Positions 46,030 to 55,331 are shown, numbered from the stretch's first letter. The stretch: 64,000 bases of DNA from Cobetia amphilecti (GCF_020217465.1 NZ_CP084115.1:3224001-3288000); one strand, 5' to 3'. Translations and numbers: made by a program. Notes: generated by a model from the letters alone, not told the origin.

Positions 46030-48669
46030 TCAGTGCAACGTGCGAGCGTCTCCGCTCAGCACATCCAGATGCAACGCCGGCCAATGCCCCGGGCGCGCGC
46101 CCGGGAAGTCGAGACTTGACCAGGCACCGGCCAGCGGTGGCGCCGCCGTCAACCACTGGATGAGCGCATCGCGGAAGCCGCGCAGGAAGCTGTCACGCTG
46201 GTCGGTGTCGCCCATGAAGAAGGCATAGCCGGCGAACAGTCCCCGGGCATATTCCTTCCAGCTGCCGTAGTGGTCGCGCGCCATTGCATAGGCGCTGTCC
46301 AGATAGGCGGTGAAGGTCGCGTCGTCCAGCCAGCCCAGCTGGCGCCCGGCAATCGCGAGGTCCACCATCTGGGCGATGTCCCACGCCGCCATGTCCAGCT
46401 CGTTGCAGCGCGCCTCGTTGTCCCTGACGCGACGCAGACGGTCCAGATGCACCTGCTCATCATCGCCGCGCTCGGCGCTTTCCAGCACGTCGATCTCATT
46501 GTCGAGACGGGCGCGATTGAGGGTGTAAGGGCCGTAATTGATCTGGTATTCATCCCGATCACCGGCATCGCGCAGGAAGTCGAGGAAGCCCTTGAGCGCC
46601 TCGGCATTGGCGAGACCATAATGACCTTCGAGCCAGCCGCTGAGTTCCTCGACGCCCCGCCCGTACTCGACCATCGGCTCACCCCAGCACGGCGTATTGA
46701 GCGGACCGCTCAGCGCCAGCGCCGTGAAGCGATCCAGACTCGGACGCAGCCCCGGCTCCTGCCAGTCGCTGGCGCGCCAGTCGAGCCAATGGAACAGGCT
46801 GCCGGGGTCATCGAGATGCCAGCGGATCTCGTTGACCAGCGGATGATCCTCGAGTTCCGGCACCGCGGATTCCCACACCGCCCAAGCTTCCAGCAGACGC
46901 ATGGCGTCCGGATAGTAGCGGCACAGGGCACTGCGCAGACGCTCGGCACACTGGGCCAGCTCATCGGCCGGGAAATCACCGCTGTCCTGGACCATCAGCA
47001 GGTAGAAGGCGTACTTCTCGGCCATCACCACGCTGGCGGGATAGCGATGACAGACGGCCAGACGCTGTCGGCGTTCCAGCTCGACGGCATCGGCACGCCC
47101 GAAGGGCGTCTGGGCGTCGGGCAAGGCACCACGCGCGGCATCGGCGGCCAGCTGGTTGAGATGATGCGCCTGCGCCGGCAGCCAGAAGCGCGCCATGCCC
47201 TGCACGCCATCGCGGGTGTCCAGCGCCAGCGTCTCGTTGAGATATTGGCGTGCCTCTTCGCGGCGCGCCGCATCGACCTCGGCGACAAGCCCCTGACGAT
47301 AGAGCAGGTCCGGCTCGCGGATACTGGCGATGGCCAGCACCCAGTGGCGGCTGTCATTGCGCCACGCACGAATCGCCGCACGGCAGCGCTCACGCCGGGC
47401 GGCAGGCAGCAGCGCATGCAGCTCGCAACGCAGCGGCGTCAGCGGCGACGCCATCAGCGGACGCCAGTCACTCTCGGTGTCGCGGGTCAGATCGACACCC
47501 TCGAACAGACTGCGACCGCGCTGATAGGCGCGGGCCACGCCCTGCCAGTCGGCATAGCGGCGCACCAGCAGGTCGATGCCGTGGGCGGCGAAGTCCTCGC
47601 CCTCCTCACGACTCAGCCAGCCGGCACATAGCCCGGCGAAGGCGAGATCGACCAGACGCAGCCAGTCCCAGGCGGCGAATTCCAACGGCTCGCCACGATC
47701 GAGATACTGCAGCAGCAGCTCGCCATAGGCCGTCGGTGACGGGGGCTTTTCCAGCCCGCCATCGGCGACGTCGATGCTGGAGGAGGCATGCGCGGGGGCG
47801 CCCTTGCGCCCTTCCGTCTTGCGTTCGGCCTCTTCCTGAGCCGCATCCGCTTCCAGCTCATCCAGCCACTTGGCACGCTCGCTGTCGCTGGCCGTCATCA
47901 GGCGTGCGCTGTCGATGTCCCAGCCATAGCGATGCCCCTGCGAGGCCAGCCACAGCAGCAGTCGAATCAGCTCATCACGCCCGGTGATCGCCCAGGTCTC
48001 GGCCAGCCAGCGCGTGACGTCCGGCCAGTGCGCCGCGGCGTCAAAACCGCTGGCACCGTCCTCGTGCGGGCCGCTGTCATCGGTGGTCAATGTCTGACCG
48101 CCGAGCCACGGCGAGAAGATGGCGCGCGCCATCCAGACCCGGTCGCGCTCGCCCTGAGGCCAGAGCTCAGTAACCGCCACCGGAGGCTGTGCCTCCAGCG
48201 CTTCCTGCAGACGCGGCCAGGTGACGCCGGCGTCTTCGTGCTCCAACTGAGACAACGCGAGGCTGGCCTCGAAGAAGCCATCATCGCCTCGCGTCCAGCC
48301 CGCATCGCTGCGCGAATGAGCCAGGGCCTTGAGCCAGTCATCCAGCGAGGCGAAACGCCCGCCGATCGCCGTGAGCAGACGTATCAGCCAGGCACGCGTG
48401 CGCGCCTCTGACAGCCAGCCGGCGGTACGTGCCAGCGCCAGCAATTCCAACGCCTCCAACTGGTGCAGCGGGTCCGGGGTGTCATTGGGGAAGGCCTCCA
48501 GCAGACGCCATCCCAACTCGCCCGCATCCGGGACTTCCTGGGCCTTCAGACGCGCGCACGCCTGGGCCGGTGTCCACACCGTTTCCGGCGCTGCACTGAA
48601 ACCCCAACCGCACAACACCAGCTGTTGCCCCCACCAGGCACTCAGGGGTTCGACCAAGGCACACCTCAC
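46030..48669 (-). CDS. Large DUF1266-like repeat protein, function unknown
   Basis: About 879 residues if started at the GTG at 48669; the frame is open to a GTG at 48768, and none of the starts has a good ribosome-binding site. No signal peptide or membrane helices are seen. The protein resembles DUF1266 proteins (E. coli YbeR/YbeU group): WAITGRDELIRLLLWLASQGHRYGW is the usual DUF1266 opening. A helix-turn unit of the type AxAGxxxGWLxxxxxxxxxxxxxxxxxxxYxxWxxYARxxxxG occurs near the N-terminus (degenerate), in the middle (AFAGLCAGWLSREEGED...YADWQGVARAYQRG) and at the C-terminus (AIAGRQLGWLDDATFTA...YGSWKEYARGLFAG). Role unknown. Confidence 0.8.
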   Translation of the reverse strand: MRCALVEPLSAWWGQQLVLCGWGFSAAPETVWTPAQACARLKAQEVPDAGELGWRLLEAFPNDTPDPLHQLEALELLALARTAGWLSEARTRAWLIRLLTAIGGRFASLDDWLKALAHSRSDAGWTRGDDGFFEASLALSQLEHEDAGVTWPRLQEALEAQPPVAVTELWPQGERDRVWMARAIFSPWLGGQTLTTDDSGPHEDGASGFDAAAHWPDVTRWLAETWAITGRDELIRLLLWLASQGHRYGWDIDSARLMTASDSERAKWLDELEADAAQEEAERKTEGRKGAPAHASSSIDVADGGLEKPPSPTAYGELLLQYLDRGEPLEFAAWDWLRLVDLAFAGLCAGWLSREEGEDFAAHGIDLLVRRYADWQGVARAYQRGRSLFEGVDLTRDTESDWRPLMASPLTPLRCELHALLPAARRERCRAAIRAWRNDSRHWVLAIASIREPDLLYRQGLVAEVDAARREEARQYLNETLALDTRDGVQGMARFWLPAQAHHLNQLAADAARGALPDAQTPFGRADAVELERRQRLAVCHRYPASVVMAEKYAFYLLMVQDSGDFPADELAQCAERLRSALCRYYPDAMRLLEAWAVWESAVPELEDHPLVNEIRWHLDDPGSLFHWLDWRASDWQEPGLRPSLDRFTALALSGPLNTPCWGEPMVEYGRGVEELSGWLEGHYGLANAEALKGFLDFLRDAGDRDEYQINYGPYTLNRARLDNEIDVLESAERGDDEQVHLDRLRRVRDNEARCNELDMAAWDIAQMVDLAIAGRQLGWLDDATFTAYLDSAYAMARDHYGSWKEYARGLFAGYAFFMGDTDQRDSFLRGFRDALIQWLTAAPPLAGAWSSLDFPGARPGHWPALHLDVLSGDARTLH

Positions 48670-48787
48670 GACTCGATAGGATTCGACTGACGCAACACTT
48701 GCGACCGGGCAACTCGCAACCGGCGGCGCATAGTGTAACGGAAAGGGGCTTGCGGCGATGCCCCTCACGCAGGATAGCGAGCACGAA

Positions 48788-48840
48788 CCACACCATGACG
48801 CCCGATGACAAAGGCACTGTCATCGGGCGTCATGGTGTGG
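48788..48840. terminator. 53-base inverted repeat between RND and DUF1266-like genes
   Basis: A 23-bp perfect stem (48788-48810 with 48818-48840) closes on a seven-base loop AAGGCAC. It lies 45 bp beyond the RND gene stop. There is no T run, so it may act as a transcript-stabilising or Rho-assisted element rather than a classical terminator. Confidence 0.65.
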
Positions 48841-48884
48841 GTGGCCGCGACTGCGCAGACCAAGATTACCGCATTATCATCACA

Positions 48885-51800
48885 TCAGGATGTCTTCATG
48901 GACTTGTTGCCGGTCGGGATGCGGAAGAAGGCGCAGTACGCCACCGGCAGCACCACCAGCGTCAGCAGGGTCGCCACGCCCAGCCCGAACACGATCACCA
49001 CCGCCATGCTCGAGAAGAAGGCATCCGGGAACAGCGGAATCATGCCCAGCATGGTGGTGATGGCCGCCATCGACACCGGCCGTACACGACTGACGGCCGC
49101 CTGCACCACCGCCTGGAAGCGATCCTCCTGCTCATCGAGCTGCACGTTGATCTCCTCCACCAGCACGATGGCGTTCTTGAGCACCATGCCGATCAGGCTC
49201 AAGGTGCCGAGCAGCGCCATGAAGGTGAACGGCGCGCCGAACACGATCAGACCACTGACGATACCGATCAGCGTCAGCGGCACGATGGACCAGATGGCCA
49301 GCGCCTGACGCAGGTTGGAGAACAGCAGCACCGTGATCACGAACATGCCCAGCAGCCCCATCGGCAGCGAGGAGAACAGCGCCTCCTGAGCTTCGGATGA
49401 GGTTTCGTACTCGCCACCCCACTCCAGGTGATAGCCCTCGGGCAGCTCGATGGCCTCGATCTTGGGACGGATACGCCCCAGCACGCTGGCGGCCGTTTCG
49501 CCGGACAGCGGCATGGGCTCGGCGTAGACCGCCAGCATGCGCTGACGATCGCGACGCTTGATCAGCGGGTCGCGCAGCTCGGTCTCGAGCGGCCCCATCA
49601 CCGAGCCCGCCGGCACGTAGGTCTCCTGCTCATCGCTCCAGACGTTGAGGCTCGCCAGGGTATCGAGGTCGAAGCGCTGACGCTCTTCACCGCGCAGCAG
49701 GATCGGGATCAGCTCGGAGCCTTCGCGATAGACACCGACGCTCTCGCCGTCGCTGTTGATCAGCAGCGCCTGATGCAACGAGTCACGCGTCACGCCGACA
49801 CGCCGCGCCTGATCATCCAGGAATTCGGGCTCGATGCGATTGACGCGATTGCGCCATGACAGACGGATGCTGTCGGCCAGCGGCTCCTCCTCGAAGACGC
49901 TACGCACCTTGCCTGCCAGCTGACGCAGCACTGCGGGGTCTTCGCCGTAGAGGCGCGCCTCGAGACTCGCCTTGGCCGAGGGGCCGACCTGCAACGCCTG
50001 CACCTTGTACTCGACTTCAGGATACTCGGCGCGCACCAGGCGTATCACCTCCTCCATGCGCGCTTCGCGACTGGCCCGGTCCTGAGTCTCGACGATCAGC
50101 TGCCCGAAGCTGGCATAGCTGTCTTCCGGCGAGTAGGTCAGCGTGAAGCGCTGGGCGCCCCCGCCGGTGACGCTGGTGACATGATTGACCTTGTCCATCT
50201 TGAGCACCTGCTGCTCAAGGTCCGCGATGCGCGCTTCCGTCGCCAGCACATCGGTGCCTTCCGGCATCCAGACATCGACGAAGAACAGCGGGGTCGAGGC
50301 ATCCGGGAAGAAGGCATTCTTGACCTGACCGAAGCTCATCACGGCCGCCACCAGCAACGCCACCGCGCCCCCCAGGGTCAGCCAGCGCAGGCGAATCGCC
50401 CAGCTCAGCAGGCTGCGGAAGCCACGGAAGATGACGCCACGATAGGGGTCTTCCTCCTGATTCTCGTCCGTGTCGCTGCCTGCCGTCTCCCGCGCTTCGC
50501 GGAAGAACATGTCGAAGAAGAACGGTGTCAGCGTCAGGGCGGTGATCCAGCTCAACAGCAACGAGTAGCACAGCACCCAGAACAATGACCCGACGAACTC
50601 GCCGGTGGCATCCGGCGACAGACCGATGGGCGCGAAGGCGGTGATCGCGATCACCGTGGCCCCCAGCAGCGGCATGCGGTTCTGGTTGACGACCTCGAAA
50701 GCGGCCTGGCGCTTGGTCTTGCCGCGCTTGAGACCGATCAACATGCCCTCGGTGACCACGATGGCGTTATCCACCAGCATGCCCAGCGCGATGATCAAGG
50801 CCCCCAGCGAGATCTTCTGCAGCTCGATGCCATGAATCGACATCATCACGAAGGTGCCGAGAATGGTGATCAACAGCACCAGCCCCATCAGCACGCCGCT
50901 CTTGACGCCCATGAATACCAGCAGCACCAGAATCACGATGCCGACGGCCTCGGCCAGGTTGATCAAGAAGCCGGACACCGCCTCATCCACCACCTGGGGC
51001 TGGTGATAGACCGTGGTCAGCTCCATGCCCAGCGGCATGCGCGACTCAAGCTCGCCAAGACGCTTGTCGACCAGCGCACCGACCTCGACCACATTGACGC
51101 CAGAGGCGAACGAGATGCCCAGCGACAGCGCCGTCTCACCATCGGTGTGATAGAGGCGCGACGGCGATTCGGTGTACTCGCGGCTGACCGAGGCGATATC
51201 GCCGAGACGAATCAGGCCACCATTGCCGGGACGACCGACCACCAGACGCTCCAGGTCCTGCACGCTCTGGAACTCGCCACTTGGCTGCAGTTCCAGCGAC
51301 AGGCCGTTCTGACGGATCCGTCCGGCGTCGCCGACCACGTTCTGGGCATTGAGCAGGTTGGCGAGCTGATCCGGCGAGATGTTCAGCGCCTGCATGCGAT
51401 CACGATCCAGCGCGACGATGACCTGCTCGCTGCGCGCGCCGACGATGGAGACCTTCTTTACCCCCTCCACCAGCGTCAGCTCGCGCTGCAGGAAGTCGGC
51501 CTGGTCCTCGAGATCATGCGCCGAATAGCCCTTGCCGCTCAGGTTGTAGAGCAGCCCGAACACATCGCCGAAGTCGTCATTGACGATCGAGGAGCCACTG
51601 CCGGGCGGCAGGCTCGACTGGGCGTCATTGATCTTGCGGCGCAGCAGATCCCAGTACTGCTGCATCTCGCCTTCGCGCACGCTGCTCTCGAGCTCCAGCG
51701 TGATCTGGGAAAGCCCGGAGCTGTTGACCGAGCTGACGCGCTTGAGATTGGGAATCTGCTGGATCGCCTTCTCCAGCGGCAGCGTGACTTCCTCTTCCAC

Positions 51801-51968
51801 CTGCTTGGGCGTCGCGCCCGGATACTGGGTAATCACCACCGCGTTGCGGATGGTGAACTCGGGAAATTCCAGCTGGCCGAGGCCGAAGAAGGAGGTCACG
51901 CCACCCACCGACAGCAGCAACACGACCATCCAGCTGATGACCTTGTGTCTCAGGAAATAATCGACCAT
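48885..51968 (-). CDS. RND efflux pump inner-membrane permease (AcrB/VexF-like)
   Basis: 1027 residues, normal length for an RND drug exporter. It has the 12-helix layout with two large periplasmic loops; LEFPEFTIRNAVVITQYPGATPKQVEEEVTLPLEKAIQQIP opens the first. The proton-relay aspartate is in GMLVDNAIVVTEGM (helix 4); GSLFWVLCYSLLLSWITALTLTPFF is helix 6. The shortish porter domains and IMPERFECT match to AcrB place it in the HAE-type group close to VexF/acriflavine-resistance proteins. It exports lipophilic or detergent-like compounds with the adaptor encoded 3 bp upstream and a TolC-like porin encoded elsewhere. Confidence 0.94.
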   Translation of the reverse strand: MVDYFLRHKVISWMVVLLLSVGGVTSFFGLGQLEFPEFTIRNAVVITQYPGATPKQVEEEVTLPLEKAIQQIPNLKRVSSVNSSGLSQITLELESSVREGEMQQYWDLLRRKINDAQSSLPPGSGSSIVNDDFGDVFGLLYNLSGKGYSAHDLEDQADFLQRELTLVEGVKKVSIVGARSEQVIVALDRDRMQALNISPDQLANLLNAQNVVGDAGRIRQNGLSLELQPSGEFQSVQDLERLVVGRPGNGGLIRLGDIASVSREYTESPSRLYHTDGETALSLGISFASGVNVVEVGALVDKRLGELESRMPLGMELTTVYHQPQVVDEAVSGFLINLAEAVGIVILVLLVFMGVKSGVLMGLVLLITILGTFVMMSIHGIELQKISLGALIIALGMLVDNAIVVTEGMLIGLKRGKTKRQAAFEVVNQNRMPLLGATVIAITAFAPIGLSPDATGEFVGSLFWVLCYSLLLSWITALTLTPFFFDMFFREARETAGSDTDENQEEDPYRGVIFRGFRSLLSWAIRLRWLTLGGAVALLVAAVMSFGQVKNAFFPDASTPLFFVDVWMPEGTDVLATEARIADLEQQVLKMDKVNHVTSVTGGGAQRFTLTYSPEDSYASFGQLIVETQDRASREARMEEVIRLVRAEYPEVEYKVQALQVGPSAKASLEARLYGEDPAVLRQLAGKVRSVFEEEPLADSIRLSWRNRVNRIEPEFLDDQARRVGVTRDSLHQALLINSDGESVGVYREGSELIPILLRGEERQRFDLDTLASLNVWSDEQETYVPAGSVMGPLETELRDPLIKRRDRQRMLAVYAEPMPLSGETAASVLGRIRPKIEAIELPEGYHLEWGGEYETSSEAQEALFSSLPMGLLGMFVITVLLFSNLRQALAIWSIVPLTLIGIVSGLIVFGAPFTFMALLGTLSLIGMVLKNAIVLVEEINVQLDEQEDRFQAVVQAAVSRVRPVSMAAITTMLGMIPLFPDAFFSSMAVVIVFGLGVATLLTLVVLPVAYCAFFRIPTGNKSMKTS

Positions 51969-51971
51969 GGA

Positions 51972-53204
51972 TCAGAGCCCCGCTTCCTTGACCCAGGGAC
52001 GCACAGGCTCCCCGGCTTCCATGCGACTGGCGCCCGCGGTGACCAGACGGTCACCGGCACTCAGTTCTCCCGTGATCACCAGCCCTTCGCCGGTGGCCTG
52101 CAGTACCGTGACCGGCACGGCCTCGACGGTGCCCTGGGCGCCAGCTTCCTGCTGCTTGCCCTCGCTCTTGCCGGCGTCCTCGTTGATCGTTTCGCTCACC
52201 TGAGCGTCACCGCCCTTGGGCACATAGCGCCACACCACGGCCTGGTTCGGGCTTTCCTCCTGAGTGACCACCGCCTCGATCGGCACGCGCCACTGGCCCT
52301 GGGTCGCCGCCGTCAGCTGCTGCATGTCCAGCTCCACGGTGGCGCTCATGCCTGACAGCACGGTGATGTCCTGCGGCTCCGGCAGCGTCAGGGTGACTTC
52401 ATAGCTCAGCGAGCCCTCGCTGGCGCTGGTGTCGTGCTCCTTGTAACGGGCCGGATAGCGCGACTCGCCACTGCCGAAGCGCACCCAGGCCAGGGCGGCA
52501 TCCTCAAGGCGCCCGGCCTCGGCACGCTCACGATCGATGGCGCGCACCTGACGCTCCGGCATGTTGAAGATCACGTCGATCTGACCCGGCTGCTGCAGCA
52601 CGGCGATGGTTTCCTGAGCGGCGACCACCTGATAGTTGTCCACCGGCACGCGCGCGATCACCCCGTTATAGGGTGCCTTGAGATAGGTGTAGCTAAGTTG
52701 GTCCTGCGCCTGGGAATACTGGGCCTGCGCTGACTGGAATTCGGCCTGCGCCTCATCGAAGCGCGCCCGACTGATGGCGCCCTTCTCCACCGAGTACTTC
52801 ATGCGCTTGTAGGTCGCCTGCGCCAGATTGAAGCTGGAGCGGGCATTGTTGAGCTCGCTTCTGGCATCGCGATCATCCAGGCGCGCGATCAGCTCGCCCT
52901 TCTCGACCTCCTGACCGGCCTGGACCTTGAGTTCACGCAGCTCACCGCCGATACGGAACGACAGGTTGGAGCGCTCCGAGGCCTCGACCACACCGGGGTA
53001 GCGCTGGATGACACCGCCGCCTTCATCCGACAGCGACAGCAACTTGACCGGATGCACCTTCTGCTTCTCCAGCGGCGCCTCTTCCTCGCTGCAGGCCGCA
53101 AGCCCGAGGGCCAGCACGAGTCCGGCGAACAGCTGAAGGACGCGGCCTCCCCGCCAGGCGAAAGGAGTACGCAGGTGTGGCTTGGCACCAGGTCGAAGTT
53201 TCAT
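51972..53204 (-). CDS. RND efflux periplasmic adaptor (membrane fusion protein)
   Basis: 410 residues. Lipobox LGLAAC makes Cys38 the lipid anchor. The order is that of a membrane fusion protein: beta-barrel start HPVKLLSLSDEGGGVIQRYPGVVE, lipoyl half-motif LRELKVQAGQEVEKGELIARLDDRDA, a coiled-coil hairpin (residues 100-170: RSSFNLAQATYKRMKYSVEKGAISRARFDEAQAEFQSAQAQY), second lipoyl half SYTYLKAPYNGVIARVPVDNYQVV, and a C-terminal barrel with an inserted Gly/Glu-rich loop (NEDAGKSEGKQQEAGAQG). It bridges the RND pump and outer-membrane porin. Its stop precedes the pump ATG by three bases. Confidence 0.93.
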   Translation of the reverse strand: MKLRPGAKPHLRTPFAWRGGRVLQLFAGLVLALGLAACSEEEAPLEKQKVHPVKLLSLSDEGGGVIQRYPGVVEASERSNLSFRIGGELRELKVQAGQEVEKGELIARLDDRDARSELNNARSSFNLAQATYKRMKYSVEKGAISRARFDEAQAEFQSAQAQYSQAQDQLSYTYLKAPYNGVIARVPVDNYQVVAAQETIAVLQQPGQIDVIFNMPERQVRAIDRERAEAGRLEDAALAWVRFGSGESRYPARYKEHDTSASEGSLSYEVTLTLPEPQDITVLSGMSATVELDMQQLTAATQGQWRVPIEAVVTQEESPNQAVVWRYVPKGGDAQVSETINEDAGKSEGKQQEAGAQGTVEAVPVTVLQATGEGLVITGELSAGDRLVTAGASRMEAGEPVRPWVKEAGL

Positions 53205-53290
53205 CAGCGGGCCCTTGAGTCGTTGGAATAAAATGGCACAAGCGAAAATCTGTCATCTGTCCGGCGTGCGCGCTTCGGGGCTGGCTGCCC

Positions 53291-53917
53291 TCACTGGCGA
53301 AGCGCGATCGCGTCCCAGGCCATCTCGAAGGCCTGGTCGAAGCTGGCATGACTGATGGCCGGCAACTGGCAACTGGAGCCCTGCAGCAGGCTGTAGATCG
53401 ACCGGAACATGAACACCTCGATGAGGGCGAGATCGATCTGCTTGAGGATGCCGGACTGCTGGCCCAGCGCGAAGGCGTCCAGCAAGGGCGCGGCGCGCTC
53501 CTGATTGGCCACCCTCAGGGCGTCCTGCATATGGGAAGAGTGCAGAAACTGATCGTGAAAGAGGAACAACGCAGGCTGACGGCGCCCCAGCGCCACCAGG
53601 GCATTCCACACCCGACACAGTGCCGACTTCAGCTGCTGGGCGGCCGGCGACAGCGTTGACGGCTCGGCCTCGAATGCCTCTGCCGGCTCGGCCTGGAAGG
53701 CCTCGATGGCGACCGCGATGATGCGCCGGCTGACCTCGCGAAAGGTCGCCTCCAGCAGGTCATCCTTGCCGCGGTAGTAGAGATAGAGCGTGCCGGGCGA
53801 CATGCCGGCGGCACGCGCGATGCGCGCCACGGAGGTCACGGCAAAACCATGCTCGGCCACCTCATGCAGCGTGGCTTCCAGCAACGCCTGCTGCTTGTGT
53901 TCATCACGATGGCGCAT
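53291..53917 (-). CDS. TetR family transcriptional repressor
   Basis: 208 residues. The TetR N-terminal helix-turn-helix is textbook: LLEATLHEVAEHGFAVTSVARIARAAGMSPGTLYLYYRGKDDLLEATFREV (residues 11-61). The C-terminal ligand domain is divergent. It heads the efflux operon (87 bp before the adaptor gene, same strand), so it most likely represses its own promoter and the pump. A perfect palindrome inside that promoter supports this. The leader between promoter and start holds six phased 10-bp repeats. Confidence 0.94.
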   Translation of the reverse strand: MRHRDEHKQQALLEATLHEVAEHGFAVTSVARIARAAGMSPGTLYLYYRGKDDLLEATFREVSRRIIAVAIEAFQAEPAEAFEAEPSTLSPAAQQLKSALCRVWNALVALGRRQPALFLFHDQFLHSSHMQDALRVANQERAAPLLDAFALGQQSGILKQIDLALIEVFMFRSIYSLLQGSSCQLPAISHASFDQAFEMAWDAIALRQ

Positions 53918-53930
53918 GGCCCGTCTGCCT

Positions 53931-53988
53931 CTGGTCTGTTCTGGTCTGTTCTGGTCTGTTTTGGTCAGTTCTAGTCTGATCTGGTCTT
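53931..53988. repeat. 10-bp x6 tandem repeat in the tetR leader
   Basis: CTGGTCTGTT occurs three times exactly (53931, 53941, 53951), then TTGGTCAGTT, CTAGTCTGAT and CTGGTCTT. The period is close to one helical turn. It lies between the -10 box and the tetR start codon, hence in the transcribed leader. Confidence 0.88.
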
Positions 53989-54002
53989 GAGCGAATCCTC
54001 AC

Positions 54003-54031
54003 AAAATAAATGAACGTTCATTTATTTACAA
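54003..54031 (-). promoter_or_regulatory. tetR/efflux operon promoter with palindromic operator in its spacer
   Basis: On the minus strand TTGTAA (54026-54031) and TATTTT (54003-54008) are separated by exactly 17 bp (54009-54025). A 24-bp perfect palindrome, arm AAATAAATGAAC, spans 54004-54027 and thus fills the whole spacer. This is the classical layout for a TetR-type repressor excluding RNA polymerase. It lies 86 bp upstream of the tetR ATG. Confidence 0.8.
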
Positions 54032-54237
54032 CCAGACATTGCGCGGCCGAGTGCGTGCACCCGCCTCGGCCATGCAAATCAGCTCATCAAAATCAGCTTA
54101 TGCAAATTATCGTATCTAGCAGATCAAGCCGTGACTGAGGGTCAGAGGCGTCAAATACAAGGCCACTGAATGCCTGACTCGAAATGCCTGACTCGAAATG
54201 TCAGGCACGGAATGCCAGATACAGAATGTCAGAAACA
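54032..54237. other. Intergenic stretch tetR promoter-ycgN terminator
   Basis: About 205 bp without a gene. It contains an AT-rich segment (TATGCAAATTATCGTATC) and the 14-bp tandem repeat array at 54167-54236. Confidence 0.5.
54167..54236. repeat. 14-bp x5 intergenic tandem repeat
   Basis: Units at 54167, 54181, 54195, 54209 and 54223: TGAATGCCTGACTC, GAAATGCCTGACTC, GAAATGTCAGGCAC, GGAATGCCAGATAC, AGAATGTCAGAAAC. It abuts the ycgN terminator. Confidence 0.85.
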
Positions 54238-54268
54238 AGAAAGCGCAGCTCATAGAGCTGCGCTTTCT
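54238..54268 (-). terminator. Intrinsic terminator of the rnd-ycgL-ycgN genes
   Basis: A 14-bp perfect stem AGAAAGCGCAGCTC with loop ATA (54252-54254), followed on the minus strand by TGTTTC. About 40 bp beyond the ycgN stop. Confidence 0.85.
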
Positions 54269-54310
54269 AAAGACATCCACCTGAAATCTGACACGCGCCC
54301 GCGGCGCGTC

Positions 54311-54790
54311 TCAGCTCTCGGGATCGATGATCGCGATGATGTGGTCTTCCAGGTCCTGCTGGCGCACCGATACCTCGGAGACGGCGAAGCGTGACACCGA
54401 GACCCCGGCGCGCTTGACGCTCTTGGCATCCCCGGTCAACAGCGGGTGCCATTCGGGCAGCTCACGGCCTTCATTCAGGCGACGATAGCCGCAGGTTTCC
54501 GGCAGCCAGCGCAGCTTGCCCACCGTCTCGACATCCAGCGGGATGCAGCCCGGCACGCGCGTGGCGCGATTGGGATAATCGCGGCAGCTGACCTTGCGCA
54601 CATCCAGCAGACGACAGGCGACATCGAGTACCGCGATATCGCCACTGTCTTCATCCTCGAACTTGAGCAGGCAGCATTGGCCACAGCCATCGCACAGCGC
54701 CTCCCACTCGGCGGTATTCAGCTCCGAGAGTGCGTGGCGCTCCCAGAAACGCTCACGCTTTCCGCCGTCAGGCTGCGGAACATCGCTCAT
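54311..54790 (-). CDS. ycgN: UPF0260 family protein YcgN
   Basis: 159 residues. The cysteine cluster LCDGCGQCCLLKFED near residue 33-47, plus CRLLDVRKVSCRDYPNRATRVPGC and CGYRRL, gives eight conserved cysteines that probably bind a metal or Fe-S cluster. The family (UPF0153/UPF0260) is widespread and uncharacterised. The neighbours ycgL and rnd upstream on the same strand are the conserved gammaproteobacterial context. Confidence 0.92.
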   Translation of the reverse strand: MSDVPQPDGGKRERFWERHALSELNTAEWEALCDGCGQCCLLKFEDEDSGDIAVLDVACRLLDVRKVSCRDYPNRATRVPGCIPLDVETVGKLRWLPETCGYRRLNEGRELPEWHPLLTGDAKSVKRAGVSVSRFAVSEVSVRQQDLEDHIIAIIDPES

Positions 54791-54859
54791 CTTGCTCTCC
54801 TCGCCCTGCCGGGCAGCAGGGTCGTTTCATCAGTACGGTCTTGTCTGCCGGACAGGGCG

Positions 54860-55156
54860 TCAGTAATGCGTTTCCGGCGGCGTCACGCCAATCTCCTTGA
54901 GGAGATTTTCCTTGGCCGGCGGCATCTGCAGATAGAAGCCCTGCTCGCGAATCTTCTCGAGCACCGTGGTGCTGGCAACGCGCGCCAGCGGCTTGTCGGC
55001 ACGAATCAGCAGTGTCATCAAAGGGGTCGGCGTGCCGAAGATGCCCAGCAGGGATTCCGGCACATCCTTGAGTCCACGCGCCTTCTCGACGTAGAGATAC
55101 ATCTCGTCCTTCTTGGCGCTCTTGTAGATCTCGCAGATCATCTTGTCGTCTGTCAT
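54860..55156 (-). CDS. ycgL: YcgL domain-containing protein
   Basis: 98 residues from the ATG at 55156 (GGGTAG upstream); starts four codons earlier are possible. The YcgL pattern CEIYKSAKKDEMYLYVEKARGLKDVPESLLGIFG and the C-terminal EQGFYLQMPPAKENLLKE are clear. It is a small alpha/beta protein of unknown function, related in E. coli to surface attachment phenotypes. Located between rnd and ycgN. Confidence 0.9.
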   Translation of the reverse strand: MTDDKMICEIYKSAKKDEMYLYVEKARGLKDVPESLLGIFGTPTPLMTLLIRADKPLARVASTTVLEKIREQGFYLQMPPAKENLLKEIGVTPPETHY

Positions 55157-55331
55157 CGGGCTACCCATCATCTTGCAGCGCTTGCGCGCATCAGCGGGCT
55201 CTCGCGTCACGGGCATGACCCGAGAGCTCACTACCGGTTTCTGGCCTGTTTCTGACCTGTGTTGCTGGCAGGCCAGGCTGCGCGAGCCTCGCGCATGCCC
55301 CTTGCAGTCTGGCCCACGAAAGCGGCGAGCG

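Noticed and set aside
53931-54236. Possible CRISPR-like arrays
   Set aside because: Units are 10 and 14 bp, contiguous, with no spacers and no cas genes; they are plain tandem repeats.
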